A stretch of DNA of 49,609 nucleotides from positions 1 through 49,609 of the IMG/VR virus record IMGVR_UViG_3300031857_011794; one strand, 5' to 3'. Position numbers and translations under genes: made by a program. Below the pieces are notes generated by a model, which saw nothing but the letters and a program-made list of their open reading frames with translations, was not told the DNA's origin and did no database searches. Of this stretch, positions 7,860 through 15,476 are shown piece after piece. The DNA comes from a virus. Positions within the stretch are counted from its first letter, which is position 1; every line of letters starts with the position of its first letter.

Positions 7860-8249
7860 TCACTCAGATTCTTTTCGTGAATTAATGGCTTTTATAAGTC
7901 CGTACTTGCGGATGTCGTCCGAAAACAACATTAGTTCGAACGCTTTTTTCTCGGAAAAAACGGTTATACTCTGATTGGTCAGATAGTACGGACAATCGAT
8001 AAATTGATCAAAAAATATGATCGTTTGTGGACTTAGCTCCACATGCTCAGTGAAAGGGATTTCGTATTCTTTTAAGTCTAAGACTGATGTTACATGTTCG
8101 TATCCAGCATCAGTAAGGCGTAAGCCGCCTTTGTCTTTTGTTCTAGTGTTTTGCCACCACATTCTGTGATGTATTTTTACATTAGCTTCATCTAAGGATT
8201 TTTCTTGTTCTTTTAAAAAAATCTTAGTGTAGGCCAGTGAATTGATCAT
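7860..8249 (-). CDS. Hypothetical protein (129 aa)
   Basis: A conserved-looking small protein with a basic N-terminal half (IHHRMWW, TRTKDKGGLRLTDAGY) and no membrane segment. I recognise it only as resembling hypothetical proteins of marine T4-like phages. The LRLTDAGY segment is reminiscent of winged-helix proteins, but this is weak. The start overlaps the upstream stop by 4 bases. Confidence 0.75.
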   Translation of the reverse strand: MINSLAYTKIFLKEQEKSLDEANVKIHHRMWWQNTRTKDKGGLRLTDAGYEHVTSVLDLKEYEIPFTEHVELSPQTIIFFDQFIDCPYYLTNQSITVFSEKKAFELMLFSDDIRKYGLIKAINSRKESE

Positions 8250-8530
8250 TTCAATACTTGACCAGTTGTTAGAACTGTTACTTGGAAATCACTGCATCCA
8301 AAAGTTAAGTTCAATTTTTTTGCCAAATTAATAGCATGGCCTGGATTACTAAATGCAACTTTCTTGTACTTAGGACCTGGATAACTTGTAATATTGCTAA
8401 AGCTCTTTAAATTAAAAGGTGCACCTTTATAGAAGACAGCCCAGATGGCATCAGCTTCTAAAACCTGTTCACATTTGTAATTTTTCTTATTAACATGCTC
8501 TAACAGTACCTTTGGTTTTGGTCGACTCAT
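8246..8530 (-). CDS. Hypothetical protein (94 aa) under possible RNA-structure control
   Basis: I choose the ATG at 8530 because GAGGA lies 8 bases upstream; an in-frame start at 8602 lacks this. The protein begins MSRPKPKVLLEHV and resembles conserved small proteins of T4-like cyanophages (VFSNPGHA-type central motif, here AFSNPGHA). No function is known. The start region can fold into two competing hairpins, and a late-promoter-like element lies at 8556-8564. Confidence 0.75.
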   Translation of the reverse strand: MSRPKPKVLLEHVNKKNYKCEQVLEADAIWAVFYKGAPFNLKSFSNITSYPGPKYKKVAFSNPGHAINLAKKLNLTFGCSDFQVTVLTTGQVLK

Positions 8531-8559
8531 ATATGCGTTCCTCAAATATACGCATATAT
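8529..8559 (-). promoter_or_regulatory. Competing hairpins around the start of the 94-residue gene
   Basis: Arms 8529-8538 and 8550-8559 are a perfect 10-bp inverted repeat. The loop holds the ribosome binding site GAGGA, and the start codon begins inside the 3' arm. A second hairpin uses 8544-8550 and 8555-8561 (7 bp, TGCG loop) and cannot form at the same time. This suggests translational control, for example temperature or protein dependent. Confidence 0.5.
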
Positions 8560-8564
8560 TTATC
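8556..8564 (-). promoter_or_regulatory. Late-promoter-like element GATAAATAT
   Basis: GATAAATA differs at one position from the T4 late promoter TATAAATA and lies 26 bases upstream of the start at 8530. It belongs to a set of similar elements found before several other genes in this window. Confidence 0.45.
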
Positions 8565-8570
8565 CTATAA

Positions 8571-8813
8571 CTAGTCTTTAAAACCGCCCCCGTCAAGCTC
8601 AACAGTGACGGTATCGTTGGTAGATTGCTTTAAAATGTGTAAAAGATTTTCATAATCTTGCGTTAGCTTACTAGTTACTTCGCCAAGAGTGAATGCTAGC
8701 AATTTAGCAGTCCTAATGTCCAGTTTTACTTCTTTTTGCTGGCTCATATCAGCCATTTTTACTTGTTGAATGAATTGCTGTAAAGGTATTGTATTAATTG
8801 GATTATTTGACAT
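8571..8813 (-). CDS. Hypothetical protein (80 aa)
   Basis: A small helical protein containing QQFIQQVKMADMSQQKEVKLD near its start, resembling conserved proteins of marine T4-like phages that occur next to the following gene's family. It has no motifs that reveal a function. Its start overlaps the upstream stop by 11 bases. Confidence 0.75.
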   Translation of the reverse strand: MSNNPINTIPLQQFIQQVKMADMSQQKEVKLDIRTAKLLAFTLGEVTSKLTQDYENLLHILKQSTNDTVTVELDGGGFKD

Positions 8814-9276
8814 TTGCCAATACCTCTTTAGATTCTTCTTCAGTTAAGTATGGACCTGAAAACTCATAACGTTCAATAGTAATTAATTTTGGACAAAAAC
8901 TACGTACCCAATTTTTAGGAAATTTAATTACATAATGACCAGCACAAAATAAACTTTTACTTTGATTACTTTTAGTAAACAAGGGTAGCTTGCGTCTAAC
9001 ATCATACATTGAGTTGTACGGTTTCCATTTAGTTGGATAACCGTGACACTCATTTTCATTACTATGTGAAACAGTTGTCTTAATTCCTTTTAAGAAAAAG
9101 TTATCACCAAATTTCTTTGTAATTTCTGATTTTTTACTAAAGTAAAGTTCACCGTTTTTAGCACTCAACATATATTTGTTGTTTTCGTTTTTATGTAGAG
9201 TCCCAACACGTTCGCCGTCTTGTTCAACTACCCACAGCTTGCCATCTACGATTGGCTTAGCATGAAGATCTGTCAT
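8803..9276 (-). CDS. Hypothetical protein (157 aa)
   Basis: The N-terminal 55 residues read like a small beta-rich domain (KLWVVEQDGERVGTLHKNE), followed by a basic, cysteine-containing region (CHGYPTKWKPYN, FCAGHYVIKFP). It resembles conserved hypothetical proteins of T4-like marine phages. Start and upstream stop overlap as ATGA at 9273-9276, indicating translational coupling to a 59-residue coiled-coil gene. Confidence 0.78.
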   Translation of the reverse strand: MTDLHAKPIVDGKLWVVEQDGERVGTLHKNENNKYMLSAKNGELYFSKKSEITKKFGDNFFLKGIKTTVSHSNENECHGYPTKWKPYNSMYDVRRKLPLFTKSNQSKSLFCAGHYVIKFPKNWVRSFCPKLITIERYEFSGPYLTEEESKEVLANVK

Positions 9277-9452
9277 ATGATTTTTACCTTAACTTTAAAT
9301 TTCTCAATTTCATCTTTGAGGTGTAACTTTTCTTTTTTAAGATCAGTCACGTTTTCATGATGCGCTTCTAACTTAGTAATTTGTTCATCAAGGATGTCAT
9401 GTTTTTCCTGCAAATGTGCAATGTGATGCTCTAGTTTTTCTCTAGTAATCAT
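9273..9452 (-). CDS. Small coiled-coil protein, YdcH/DUF465-like (59 aa)
   Basis: An open frame of 59 codons starts with ATG at 9452 and ends TGA at 9273-9275. It overlaps the upstream gene by 4 bases and the downstream gene by 4 bases (ATGA both times), which fits a real gene. The product is almost all charged helix with heptad-like leucines, and its segment LKKEKLHLKDEIEKF matches the pattern of the YdcH/DUF465 family of small bacterial proteins. Function in that family is poorly known. It may be a protein-protein adapter. Confidence 0.75.
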   Translation of the reverse strand: MITREKLEHHIAHLQEKHDILDEQITKLEAHHENVTDLKKEKLHLKDEIEKFKVKVKII

Positions 9453-10114
9453 TCAGGCTCCTTTAAAAGTCCTCTCCATGAGACTACATGTTCGTCACTC
9501 CATTGAACGCCGTCCCATTGTGCATAACTTGGAAACGGCCAATTTGGAATGTTGCTTGATGTTACTTGATATGCCCCCTGTCTTGCTGGATTAATGCTTA
9601 CTGGAAACCAATCAGTAACTTCGGGTTCTTCATGAAATTCTTCTGATGCTTCTTCTAATGTTTCGTTTGCAACTGGTGCATCTTCGTCAGGCTCACCTTT
9701 AAATACTTCACCAGTATCTTCATTGGTAAGTTCCAATGGACCATAGTAATAGTACTCTGTATCGTCACACTGCCAACCTAAATTTTCCACACCATCAAAA
9801 GAATCTTCTTCCCACGCTGTGATAAATTCTTCAACATCTTCCTCAGATGCTTTGCCGTTACCATCTTCGATATCGCACCAGCATCCGTCAATCATATCCC
9901 ACATTTCCCACGATTCATCGTTATCAATACAGCTTAATTCGTAACCGTCTTCGTTTTTGAGTTCATCATTGGTAAGCGGTTGTTCGTCAGATTCTACAGT
10001 AAATGTAGCCCAGCGATATCCTTGCTCAATAGTGATGACCTTACCTTCTTTGTAGAAAAACATTTTTTCTACGGCCGATTTTTTATATTGTGGAGATAGT
10101 TTCCAAATAGCCAT
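9449..10114 (-). CDS. Acidic hypothetical protein (221 aa)
   Basis: The protein is extremely acidic and tryptophan-rich (WEMWDMIDGCWCDIEDGNG, WEEDSFDGVENLGW), with an acidic stretch at about 140-165 and a Trp/Pro-rich C-terminus. It resembles hypothetical proteins of marine T4-like phages. The high negative charge could mimic DNA, as in some anti-restriction proteins, but that is only a guess from composition. Confidence 0.75.
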   Translation of the reverse strand: MAIWKLSPQYKKSAVEKMFFYKEGKVITIEQGYRWATFTVESDEQPLTNDELKNEDGYELSCIDNDESWEMWDMIDGCWCDIEDGNGKASEEDVEEFITAWEEDSFDGVENLGWQCDDTEYYYYGPLELTNEDTGEVFKGEPDEDAPVANETLEEASEEFHEEPEVTDWFPVSINPARQGAYQVTSSNIPNWPFPSYAQWDGVQWSDEHVVSWRGLLKEPE

Positions 10115-10125
10115 TTGATAACTCC

Positions 10126-10317
10126 TTAATTATCTAATTCCATTGCGTTGTACTCTTTAACTACAGCAAGTACTTCTTCTTCTGTATTGCATACAATCTT
10201 AGAATTTTTCCATTCGTTGTCATTATCACGACCGCCAACTTCTACCATCCAACCATTGTCGTAACGGTTGATTGTAATTGATTCATTTACTTTTGCTAGT
10301 TTGCTTAGTTTTGCCAT
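10126..10317 (-). CDS. Hypothetical protein (63 aa)
   Basis: A short soluble protein beginning MAKLSKLAKVNES, with a beta-like middle (ITINRYDNGWMVEVGG) and an acidic helical end. Good ribosome binding context and tight spacing (1 base) to the exonuclease gene upstream support expression. Function unknown. Confidence 0.72.
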   Translation of the reverse strand: MAKLSKLAKVNESITINRYDNGWMVEVGGRDNDNEWKNSKIVCNTEEEVLAVVKEYNAMELDN

Positions 10318-10318
10318 T

Positions 10319-11320
10319 TTATTTCTCCTGTTGTAATTTACGCCATGTTACCGCTGACTCAGGGTAACGTGATTGGAATGGTTCTGCATATTGTGTAATG
10401 TTGTCAGTAATTTTCTTCAAATCATACAAATTGCAGAACTTTAGCAGTCTAATACCTACTTGATCAATAGATTTAGGAACTGCTTGTGTGTCGATTGTTT
10501 CGTTAATTATTGTTCGAATTTCTTTAGGTTGTGCAGACAAATCGATCAGTACACGATTTCGTTCATAGTCTTCTAGTACACGATGTTCTTCGCCATTATG
10601 GTCAACCCAACGTTGCAACATCATATTGTTCCACGCGAAGCCCTTGTCTTTTCGATCATTGTATGCTTCTTGTAGTTTGTTTACACGCACCTTAGGATAC
10701 GCACTAAACACATTATCAGTGGGGTCACCACGAATACATTTTTGGAATAGTAACCATTCTGGATTTGGAATTTCTTTATGCTCTTGTGTTTTCTTATCAA
10801 CTACACGCTTACCTTTAGCATCAAATATGCCTTCGTGCGTAATAATAGTTTCCATTACACCGTTGTATTGTTTTACATTGGGTGCAATCAATTGTACGAA
10901 ATCTGTATCTGTTGAAATGATAATATGATCATCATTTGGATGACTTTGTATGAAGCCAGCAATCAAATCGTCTGCTTCTAATTGCTGATGTTGTAAAACT
11001 GTACAGTTTGTTTTTTCTGCAATAAACGTTTTAAATGTATCAAACGCTTCCCAAAATACTGTTTCTTCTTCAGCTTCTTTTTCAGTATGTGCGGCACGTG
11101 CCTCGCTACGGTTACGTTTGTACGGAGGATAATGATCTTTGCGCCAGCTACGACCCTCGAGGCAGAACACTACGTGATCGCCACCAAAGTCATTCCAAGC
11201 CTTTTTAATACTGTTGAGAGTAATGTGGAATGCCATACCTAGTTTGATATCAGCACTTCCATTAATCACATGTCTCGCTCTAAAGAACGTATTTGCTGTA
11301 TCAACTAAAATATATTTCAT
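10319..11320 (-). CDS. 5'-3' exonuclease / RNase H (FEN-type)
   Basis: The 333-residue product matches the PIN/FEN-type 5'-3' exonuclease family, like T4 RNase H. Metal-binding acidic motifs are visible: VDTANTFFRARH (D7) at the N-terminus, EADD at 115-118, STDTD at 136-140 and GDPTDN at 208-213, followed by the helix-hairpin-helix region. The role is removal of RNA primers and flaps during lagging-strand synthesis. It overlaps the upstream gene by 4 bases. Confidence 0.93.
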   Translation of the reverse strand: MKYILVDTANTFFRARHVINGSADIKLGMAFHITLNSIKKAWNDFGGDHVVFCLEGRSWRKDHYPPYKRNRSEARAAHTEKEAEEETVFWEAFDTFKTFIAEKTNCTVLQHQQLEADDLIAGFIQSHPNDDHIIISTDTDFVQLIAPNVKQYNGVMETIITHEGIFDAKGKRVVDKKTQEHKEIPNPEWLLFQKCIRGDPTDNVFSAYPKVRVNKLQEAYNDRKDKGFAWNNMMLQRWVDHNGEEHRVLEDYERNRVLIDLSAQPKEIRTIINETIDTQAVPKSIDQVGIRLLKFCNLYDLKKITDNITQYAEPFQSRYPESAVTWRKLQQEK

Positions 11321-11769
11321 TTTACCTCTGCTTTTCCGTCTGCAAGTTTACTTACGTTAATGTAGCCAGCACCTCTAGAAGCATCCTGACCTTCATCGCT
11401 TAATATGTTACGAGCTAAGTCTCTAAACCAGCGATCCACAATTTCTTCATCTGGATCACCGTCATAACCATATCCTTCTTGCTTTAATTGTACTACAAAA
11501 GCAGCGTTCCAGTCAAGCTCAAAAAAGCCGTTTCTTACATTATCTTTGTTTACATGAGTATCCAAAACGGAAACCCAAGGTTCGCCTTTACGTGTAGCAC
11601 GTTCTTTTGGAGTCAATTTGGCAAGCTCTGCTTTGGCTTCTGCGTCTGCGGCTTCTTTTAATTTTTGTTCTGTTAACTTTTGAGCAACTGCCGCCTCAGC
11701 TTTTGCCATTGCTGTTGCATCTTCAATTGCTTTAATTCCAGTAATTTTCTTTATAAAGTCTTTAATCAT
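11317..11769 (-). CDS. Hypothetical protein (150 aa), Ala/Lys/Glu-rich N-terminus
   Basis: Residues 15-58 form an Ala/Lys/Glu-rich probable coiled coil. The C-terminal half contains the conserved-looking segment EPWVSVLDTHVN and an aspartate-rich turn (YDGDPDEEIVDRWFRDL). It resembles a widely conserved hypothetical family of T4-like cyanophages. No enzymatic motif seen. It overlaps both neighbours by 4 bases. Confidence 0.78.
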   Translation of the reverse strand: MIKDFIKKITGIKAIEDATAMAKAEAAVAQKLTEQKLKEAADAEAKAELAKLTPKERATRKGEPWVSVLDTHVNKDNVRNGFFELDWNAAFVVQLKQEGYGYDGDPDEEIVDRWFRDLARNILSDEGQDASRGAGYINVSKLADGKAEVK

Positions 11770-12314
11770 TTTATCGTTTCCATATGATATGTTAATGTTT
11801 CTAACGGGAATATTGGACTAATTTTATTCTCGTAAAATTCTAAATTTGATTCAGCAAATGGTATTAACAATTTTTGGAACCAAGTTTGATCAATTCCTTC
11901 GTTAAATGTTTTGCGATGCATTTTAAATTTACAAGGACTATATGCATATCTTTCATGATATGTATGTCCTTTTACAAAATAGCTCAATGTATCTACTGTA
12001 AAAAAGTGAACATGTGTTGGATCAACGCAGGCCCATTTACTGCGGAAATACGGCACAATAATAGTAACAGTAGCACCTGGTTTGGTTATGCGATGAATTT
12101 CTTCCATTGTTTTAACAATGTTGTTTAAATGTTCTAATACATTGTCTAAATGTACAACATCAAACTCACCACTCTCAAACGGCCATGGAAATACATCTAA
12201 GTTGTGTACTACATCAGCACCAACATTTTCGTTAATGTCTACAGTAACAATAGTATCTCCAGGATTTCCTGGACGTTCTTTCTTACCACATCCGAGTACT
12301 AGTAATTTTGCCAT
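11766..12314 (-). CDS. Class I SAM-dependent methyltransferase
   Basis: The 182-residue protein begins MAKLLVLGCGKK (SAM-binding motif I, LGCG at 7-10). It has VDIN (acidic end of strand 2) and FDVVHLDNVLEHL, typical of class I methyltransferases. I start at the ATG at 12314, which overlaps the queE stop as TAATG. The substrate is unknown. Position directly behind queE makes methylation of a modified base or a sugar possible, but this is inference. Confidence 0.88.
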   Translation of the reverse strand: MAKLLVLGCGKKERPGNPGDTIVTVDINENVGADVVHNLDVFPWPFESGEFDVVHLDNVLEHLNNIVKTMEEIHRITKPGATVTIIVPYFRSKWACVDPTHVHFFTVDTLSYFVKGHTYHERYAYSPCKFKMHRKTFNEGIDQTWFQKLLIPFAESNLEFYENKISPIFPLETLTYHMETIK

Positions 12315-13180
12315 TAGGTACCCCACTCATTTTTAAATAGTGGCACTTGTAATCTGTCACTATAACGCCATCCACGTTTCATAGCAAGATCGGCCACCTT
12401 ACGATTGTTTAATGCATACACACTTTCTACACCGCCAACTGGCATTAGATAAACATGTCCAGTGAAACCTGCTTTACGATATTCTTCAGTAGCACGTTCT
12501 GCATCGGCAAAGTCTTGTTCTGTAGCAATAACAAATTTTAAATATGCTGTACCATACTCTTCGTACTCACATACAATCTCAGGACAGATTGCTTCTTCCC
12601 ACTTCTCGCCACTACAAGGAAGTTTAGCACTTACACTAAATGTAATCTCACGCCAAAAATCTTGATCATGATGACTTTTCCAAGTATGCAAATATGAAGC
12701 AAATTCTGGAGTTAATTTTTGAGTACCGTTTGTTTCAAAAGTAATTTCTCTAAGACGCCACATACTAGGATGATCTAACAAATCTGGATAAGCACGTTGC
12801 CAACCTAACAACGGCTCTCCGCCTGTAATAACTAGATGCTCATCTTCCCAACGCTTGTGCGGAAGTATCTCCATAATACGATTTACAATAGCGTTACTTT
12901 CTAACATTGGACTTAGATCTTTAAACTCTGGCATCCATGATGCATAGCTGTCACAACCTGTGCTTACAAGCGGCAAGTCTTCATACTTTTGAAAAGACTC
13001 AATCATTTTGTGTGTTGCCGCAATGTCAGTAGCTTCGTGACTGACTTCACCACGTGGCATGCCAAAGCCTGCGCATTTAAAGTTACACCCAAATGTACGC
13101 AGAAACACAGACGGGACACCCATGTAGCGTCCTTCACCTTGGATACTGTAAAACAGTTCCGCTATTTTAATTTTACTCAT
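12314..13180 (-). CDS. queE: 7-carboxy-7-deazaguanine synthase QueE
   Basis: QueE converts 6-carboxy-tetrahydropterin to 7-carboxy-7-deazaguanine using SAM, a 4Fe-4S cluster and magnesium. The 288-residue product opens with the QueE signature FYSIQGEGRYMGVPSVFLRTFGC and has GGEPLLGW at about 120-127. The cluster motif is unusual: C32 and C36 are in place, but the third cysteine is probably C76 (GCDSYASW), after an insertion of about 37 residues, instead of CX3CX2C. I start at ATG 13180 (AGGA upstream), which overlaps the previous stop as ATGA. folE, queD and a DpdA-like gene complete the pathway in this window. Confidence 0.93.
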   Translation of the reverse strand: MSKIKIAELFYSIQGEGRYMGVPSVFLRTFGCNFKCAGFGMPRGEVSHEATDIAATHKMIESFQKYEDLPLVSTGCDSYASWMPEFKDLSPMLESNAIVNRIMEILPHKRWEDEHLVITGGEPLLGWQRAYPDLLDHPSMWRLREITFETNGTQKLTPEFASYLHTWKSHHDQDFWREITFSVSAKLPCSGEKWEEAICPEIVCEYEEYGTAYLKFVIATEQDFADAERATEEYRKAGFTGHVYLMPVGGVESVYALNNRKVADLAMKRGWRYSDRLQVPLFKNEWGT

Positions 13181-13566
13181 ACACAATCCTGTTCTTTTGC
13201 CATTTTTGTTATTATAGCACGTTCTTCTTTATTTTGTCTAGTATTACGAAACTCTTTAACGTCTGCTGATGCAGTTACAAGAGTTTGAGCATAATTAATT
13301 GTTTGTTGCTCTTTCAAACAAATAGTCGATTCGGTATCAATATACCCTTTGGTAAGTAATGTCCAAATATGTGTCCAGCGTGACTTTGACCAAAAGTTTG
13401 TTCTAGTAGTAACATAGATGTTAACAGAAATACCTGTATCATCAGACTCTACCCAGACATTGTGATCACAATCTGTATTAGAACATTCGCAAGCAACTCG
13501 ATAAACTTTTGAATCGCCCCAATCGTTTTGCTTCAAAATACCTTCTGCTGGAGTTTGGGCTTTCAT
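13177..13566 (-). CDS. Hypothetical protein (129 aa)
   Basis: The middle contains CECSNTDCDHNVWVE, a cluster of cysteines and a histidine that could bind zinc. The rest is soluble, with a lysine/glutamate-rich C-terminus. It resembles unassigned proteins in marine T4-like phages. It sits between folE and queE in one overlapping operon, but nothing links it chemically to the pathway. A possible queE promoter (13211-13240) lies inside its 3' part. Confidence 0.75.
   Translation of the reverse strand: MKAQTPAEGILKQNDWGDSKVYRVACECSNTDCDHNVWVESDDTGISVNIYVTTRTNFWSKSRWTHIWTLLTKGYIDTESTICLKEQQTINYAQTLVTASADVKEFRNTRQNKEERAIITKMAKEQDCV
13211..13240 (-). promoter_or_regulatory. Possible internal promoter for queE
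   Basis: On the minus strand TAGACA (13235-13240) and TATAAT (13211-13216) are 18 bases apart, about 30 bases before the queE start. The -35 has one mismatch and the spacer is slightly long, so this is weaker than the other promoters listed. Confidence 0.4.
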
Positions 13567-13895
13567 TGTTTGAACATCTCTAAATTAATAATTTTAGCAA
13601 CACGCTCACCGACATTTTCACCAGTGGGAATAACATAAGTTTGTTGATCGTGTCGATCCTTACGGTCATCATAATGTCGAACATTGAGAATCTTACCACC
13701 AACTGCATTGCTTAGTTCAAATGTAATGCGACCTTCGCCTTCTGCACGGCCACGTTCTACCATTGCTGTTCCCATACCAATTGCCATTTTATGTTTATCC
13801 TGTAACCATACTGTTGAATTTATTTGATCGTAGTGGTCTCTATTTTCCCACATGTCTCGAACTTTGGTATATAACCATTTATCAAACCATTTCAT
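13563..13895 (-). CDS. Hypothetical protein (110 aa)
   Basis: A soluble protein starting MKWFDKWLYTKVRDMWENR, with a strongly charged middle (VERGRAEGEGRITFEL). It resembles conserved hypothetical proteins of marine T4-like phages. It overlaps both neighbours by 4 bases, so it is translated with the folE-queE operon. Function unknown. Confidence 0.75.
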   Translation of the reverse strand: MKWFDKWLYTKVRDMWENRDHYDQINSTVWLQDKHKMAIGMGTAMVERGRAEGEGRITFELSNAVGGKILNVRHYDDRKDRHDQQTYVIPTGENVGERVAKIINLEMFKQ

Positions 13896-14110
13896 TCTAC
13901 ATCTTCCTCAAACCATTCGTCAACCATTGTTTCTGCTTCGTCTTGCGTTAACGCCGGAACAAAAATACGTGCTGGATGTCCAACTGTATGTTGTATATCA
14001 AATTTAACCACACCTGCTGGTATGTGATCGAATTCTCTCTCTACAATAAATTCTTGTAAATTCTTTGCACGGAAAATTAATTGATCAGTTAAGTCTTTAG
14101 CTGTTGTCAT
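13892..14110 (-). CDS. Hypothetical protein (72 aa)
   Basis: A small acidic protein (ends DEWFEEDVE) with a likely alpha/beta fold, directly behind folE with a 4-base overlap. No family recognised. Confidence 0.72.
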   Translation of the reverse strand: MTTAKDLTDQLIFRAKNLQEFIVEREFDHIPAGVVKFDIQHTVGHPARIFVPALTQDEAETMVDEWFEEDVE

Positions 14111-14877
14111 CTTGGGGCAAACTCCTGTTGTAATTTAATGTTATCAAAAAACTCTTTCTTAGCACCTGGATCAGTTTTAAATGAACCAGTAAGTACAGTT
14201 GTCTGTGTTAATGAACTATGTGCCATAATGCCGCGATTCTCACAGCAACCGTGTGTTGCTTGAATGTATACTGCTACGTTTTTGGAATTTGTTGCTCGGC
14301 TGATTTCCCTAGCAATGTCATTGCAAAGTTCCTCCTGGAGAGTACCTCGACGGGCACACCACTGAGCGATCCTTGTATACTTGCTAAGTCCGATGAGTTT
14401 CTCAGCCGCAATAATACCAATATAAGCAACGCCAGTAACGGGTTGGTGATGATGGCTACACATACTGCGAAGCTCGCTACGAACAACCAGCATGCCTTCA
14501 TAACGGTCCGCCGAATCATTTGGAAAACATGTTGCGTCTGGTGCTGATTCATATCTACCTGCCATAATTTCGTTAAAATACATCTTAGCAAGTCTACGTG
14601 CTGTGCCTTTGCTATTAGGATCGTTTTCTCTATCAATAAGTAAACTATCAAGCACTTGCTCAAATGCAGGTGTTGCTTCGTCAATTAATTTTTCTATATC
14701 ACCTTCGTGCAAGTATTCACTGATGTTATCACCTGCCCAAAAACGTTTACCTTCACGTTTCATCTTAAAACGAATATGATCGCCTAAGTATGCTTCTTTG
14801 TAATCTTTGTTGTCGTCGCCTTGTTGTTCTGCACCGGTAAGTGCGTTCTTCAAGTCTTCTGTTGTAAATGTTGTCAA
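14107..14877 (-). CDS. folE: GTP cyclohydrolase I
   Basis: The enzyme converts GTP to dihydroneopterin triphosphate, the first step to 7-deazaguanines as well as folate. The 256-residue product has SMCSHHHQPVTG with the zinc ligands near C140 and H143, IGLSKYTRI, QEEL, and HGCCE with the third ligand near 211. The start is a TTG codon at 14877, because GGAG lies 7 bases upstream and no in-frame ATG precedes it. A perfect sigma-70 promoter lies upstream, so this gene leads the folE-queE operon. Confidence 0.95.
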   Translation of the reverse strand: MTTFTTEDLKNALTGAEQQGDDNKDYKEAYLGDHIRFKMKREGKRFWAGDNISEYLHEGDIEKLIDEATPAFEQVLDSLLIDRENDPNSKGTARRLAKMYFNEIMAGRYESAPDATCFPNDSADRYEGMLVVRSELRSMCSHHHQPVTGVAYIGIIAAEKLIGLSKYTRIAQWCARRGTLQEELCNDIAREISRATNSKNVAVYIQATHGCCENRGIMAHSSLTQTTVLTGSFKTDPGAKKEFFDNIKLQQEFAPR

Positions 14878-14900
14878 GTTAATTCTCCGATCATTTGTAC

Positions 14901-14929
14901 ATTATATAGATTATTTAGGCAAATGTCAA
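14901..14929 (-). promoter_or_regulatory. Perfect sigma-70 promoter for folE
   Basis: On the minus strand TTGACA (14924-14929), a 17-base spacer and TATAAT (14901-14906) match the bacterial consensus fully. The -35 box overlaps the stop codon of a 35-residue upstream gene. Confidence 0.88.
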
Positions 14930-15033
14930 CTAAAGTATCCATAAGATACAACAAACCCTATACCAAACCAGAAAATTACATATTCTAACCAATATTTTTC
15001 AAGTAAATTTTCTATCTTATTTTTAAGAGTCAT
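14926..15033 (-). CDS. Small single-span membrane protein (35 aa)
   Basis: An ATG at 15033, with GGAA 8 bases upstream, opens a 35-codon frame ending at 14926. Residues 1-13 are charged (MTLKNKIENLLEK). Residues 17-31 are hydrophobic (LEYVIFWFGIGFVVS), a probable membrane span. It follows another small membrane protein gene. Function unknown; small membrane proteins of phages often affect the host envelope. Confidence 0.55.
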   Translation of the reverse strand: MTLKNKIENLLEKYWLEYVIFWFGIGFVVSYGYFS

Positions 15034-15045
15034 ATGTTGTTTCCA

Positions 15046-15243
15046 TCAAATTATGTTGCGATCTTTTTTATAGTTTTCGTAGTGCCGCTTGCGGCATTCT
15101 TCTTTAACTGATTGCGGAATATCTGGATGCCATTCTGCCATTCCGCAATCGTAATATCTACCTTGAGGTTGATTTTGTATAATCATATATCCAAAGATAC
15201 TCAATATTGTAACGGCAAGTATGACAATGATAATATCCTTCAT
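15046..15243 (-). CDS. Small membrane-anchored protein (65 aa)
   Basis: I start at ATG 15243, which overlaps the previous stop as ATGA. Residues 3-21 are a hydrophobic span (IIIVILAVTILSIFGYMII). The remainder is hydrophilic with two cysteines (YDCGM, EECRK), suggesting a periplasmic or cytoplasmic disulfide-capable domain. No lipobox seen. Function unknown. Confidence 0.7.
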   Translation of the reverse strand: MKDIIIVILAVTILSIFGYMIIQNQPQGRYYDCGMAEWHPDIPQSVKEECRKRHYENYKKDRNII

Positions 15244-15476
15244 AGTCGTTCGCTCAAAAGTATACGACATAAATCAGCATCTTTTTTATTTTTAAATGTA
15301 AAGGTCATGCAATCTTCTTCAGGATGAGATTCGTATCTGTTTCCAGGCAATCCAAATACTTCTAGTACTAGAGCACATGTTTCATTCCACCAAAAACCAT
15401 TTTGGTTGTCCCATAATACTGCTACTTGATTCTCATTTGTCGCTAACACGATAGTTTCCTTTTTCTGGAATAACAT
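15240..15476 (-). CDS. Hypothetical protein (78 aa)
   Basis: I choose the ATG at 15476 because GGAGG lies 8 bases upstream, inside the end of the HIT-like gene. The product (MLFQKKETIVLAT...) is a small soluble protein with tryptophans (FWWNETC). It looks like a short alpha/beta domain. No family recognised. Confidence 0.7.
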   Translation of the reverse strand: MLFQKKETIVLATNENQVAVLWDNQNGFWWNETCALVLEVFGLPGNRYESHPEEDCMTFTFKNKKDADLCRILLSERL

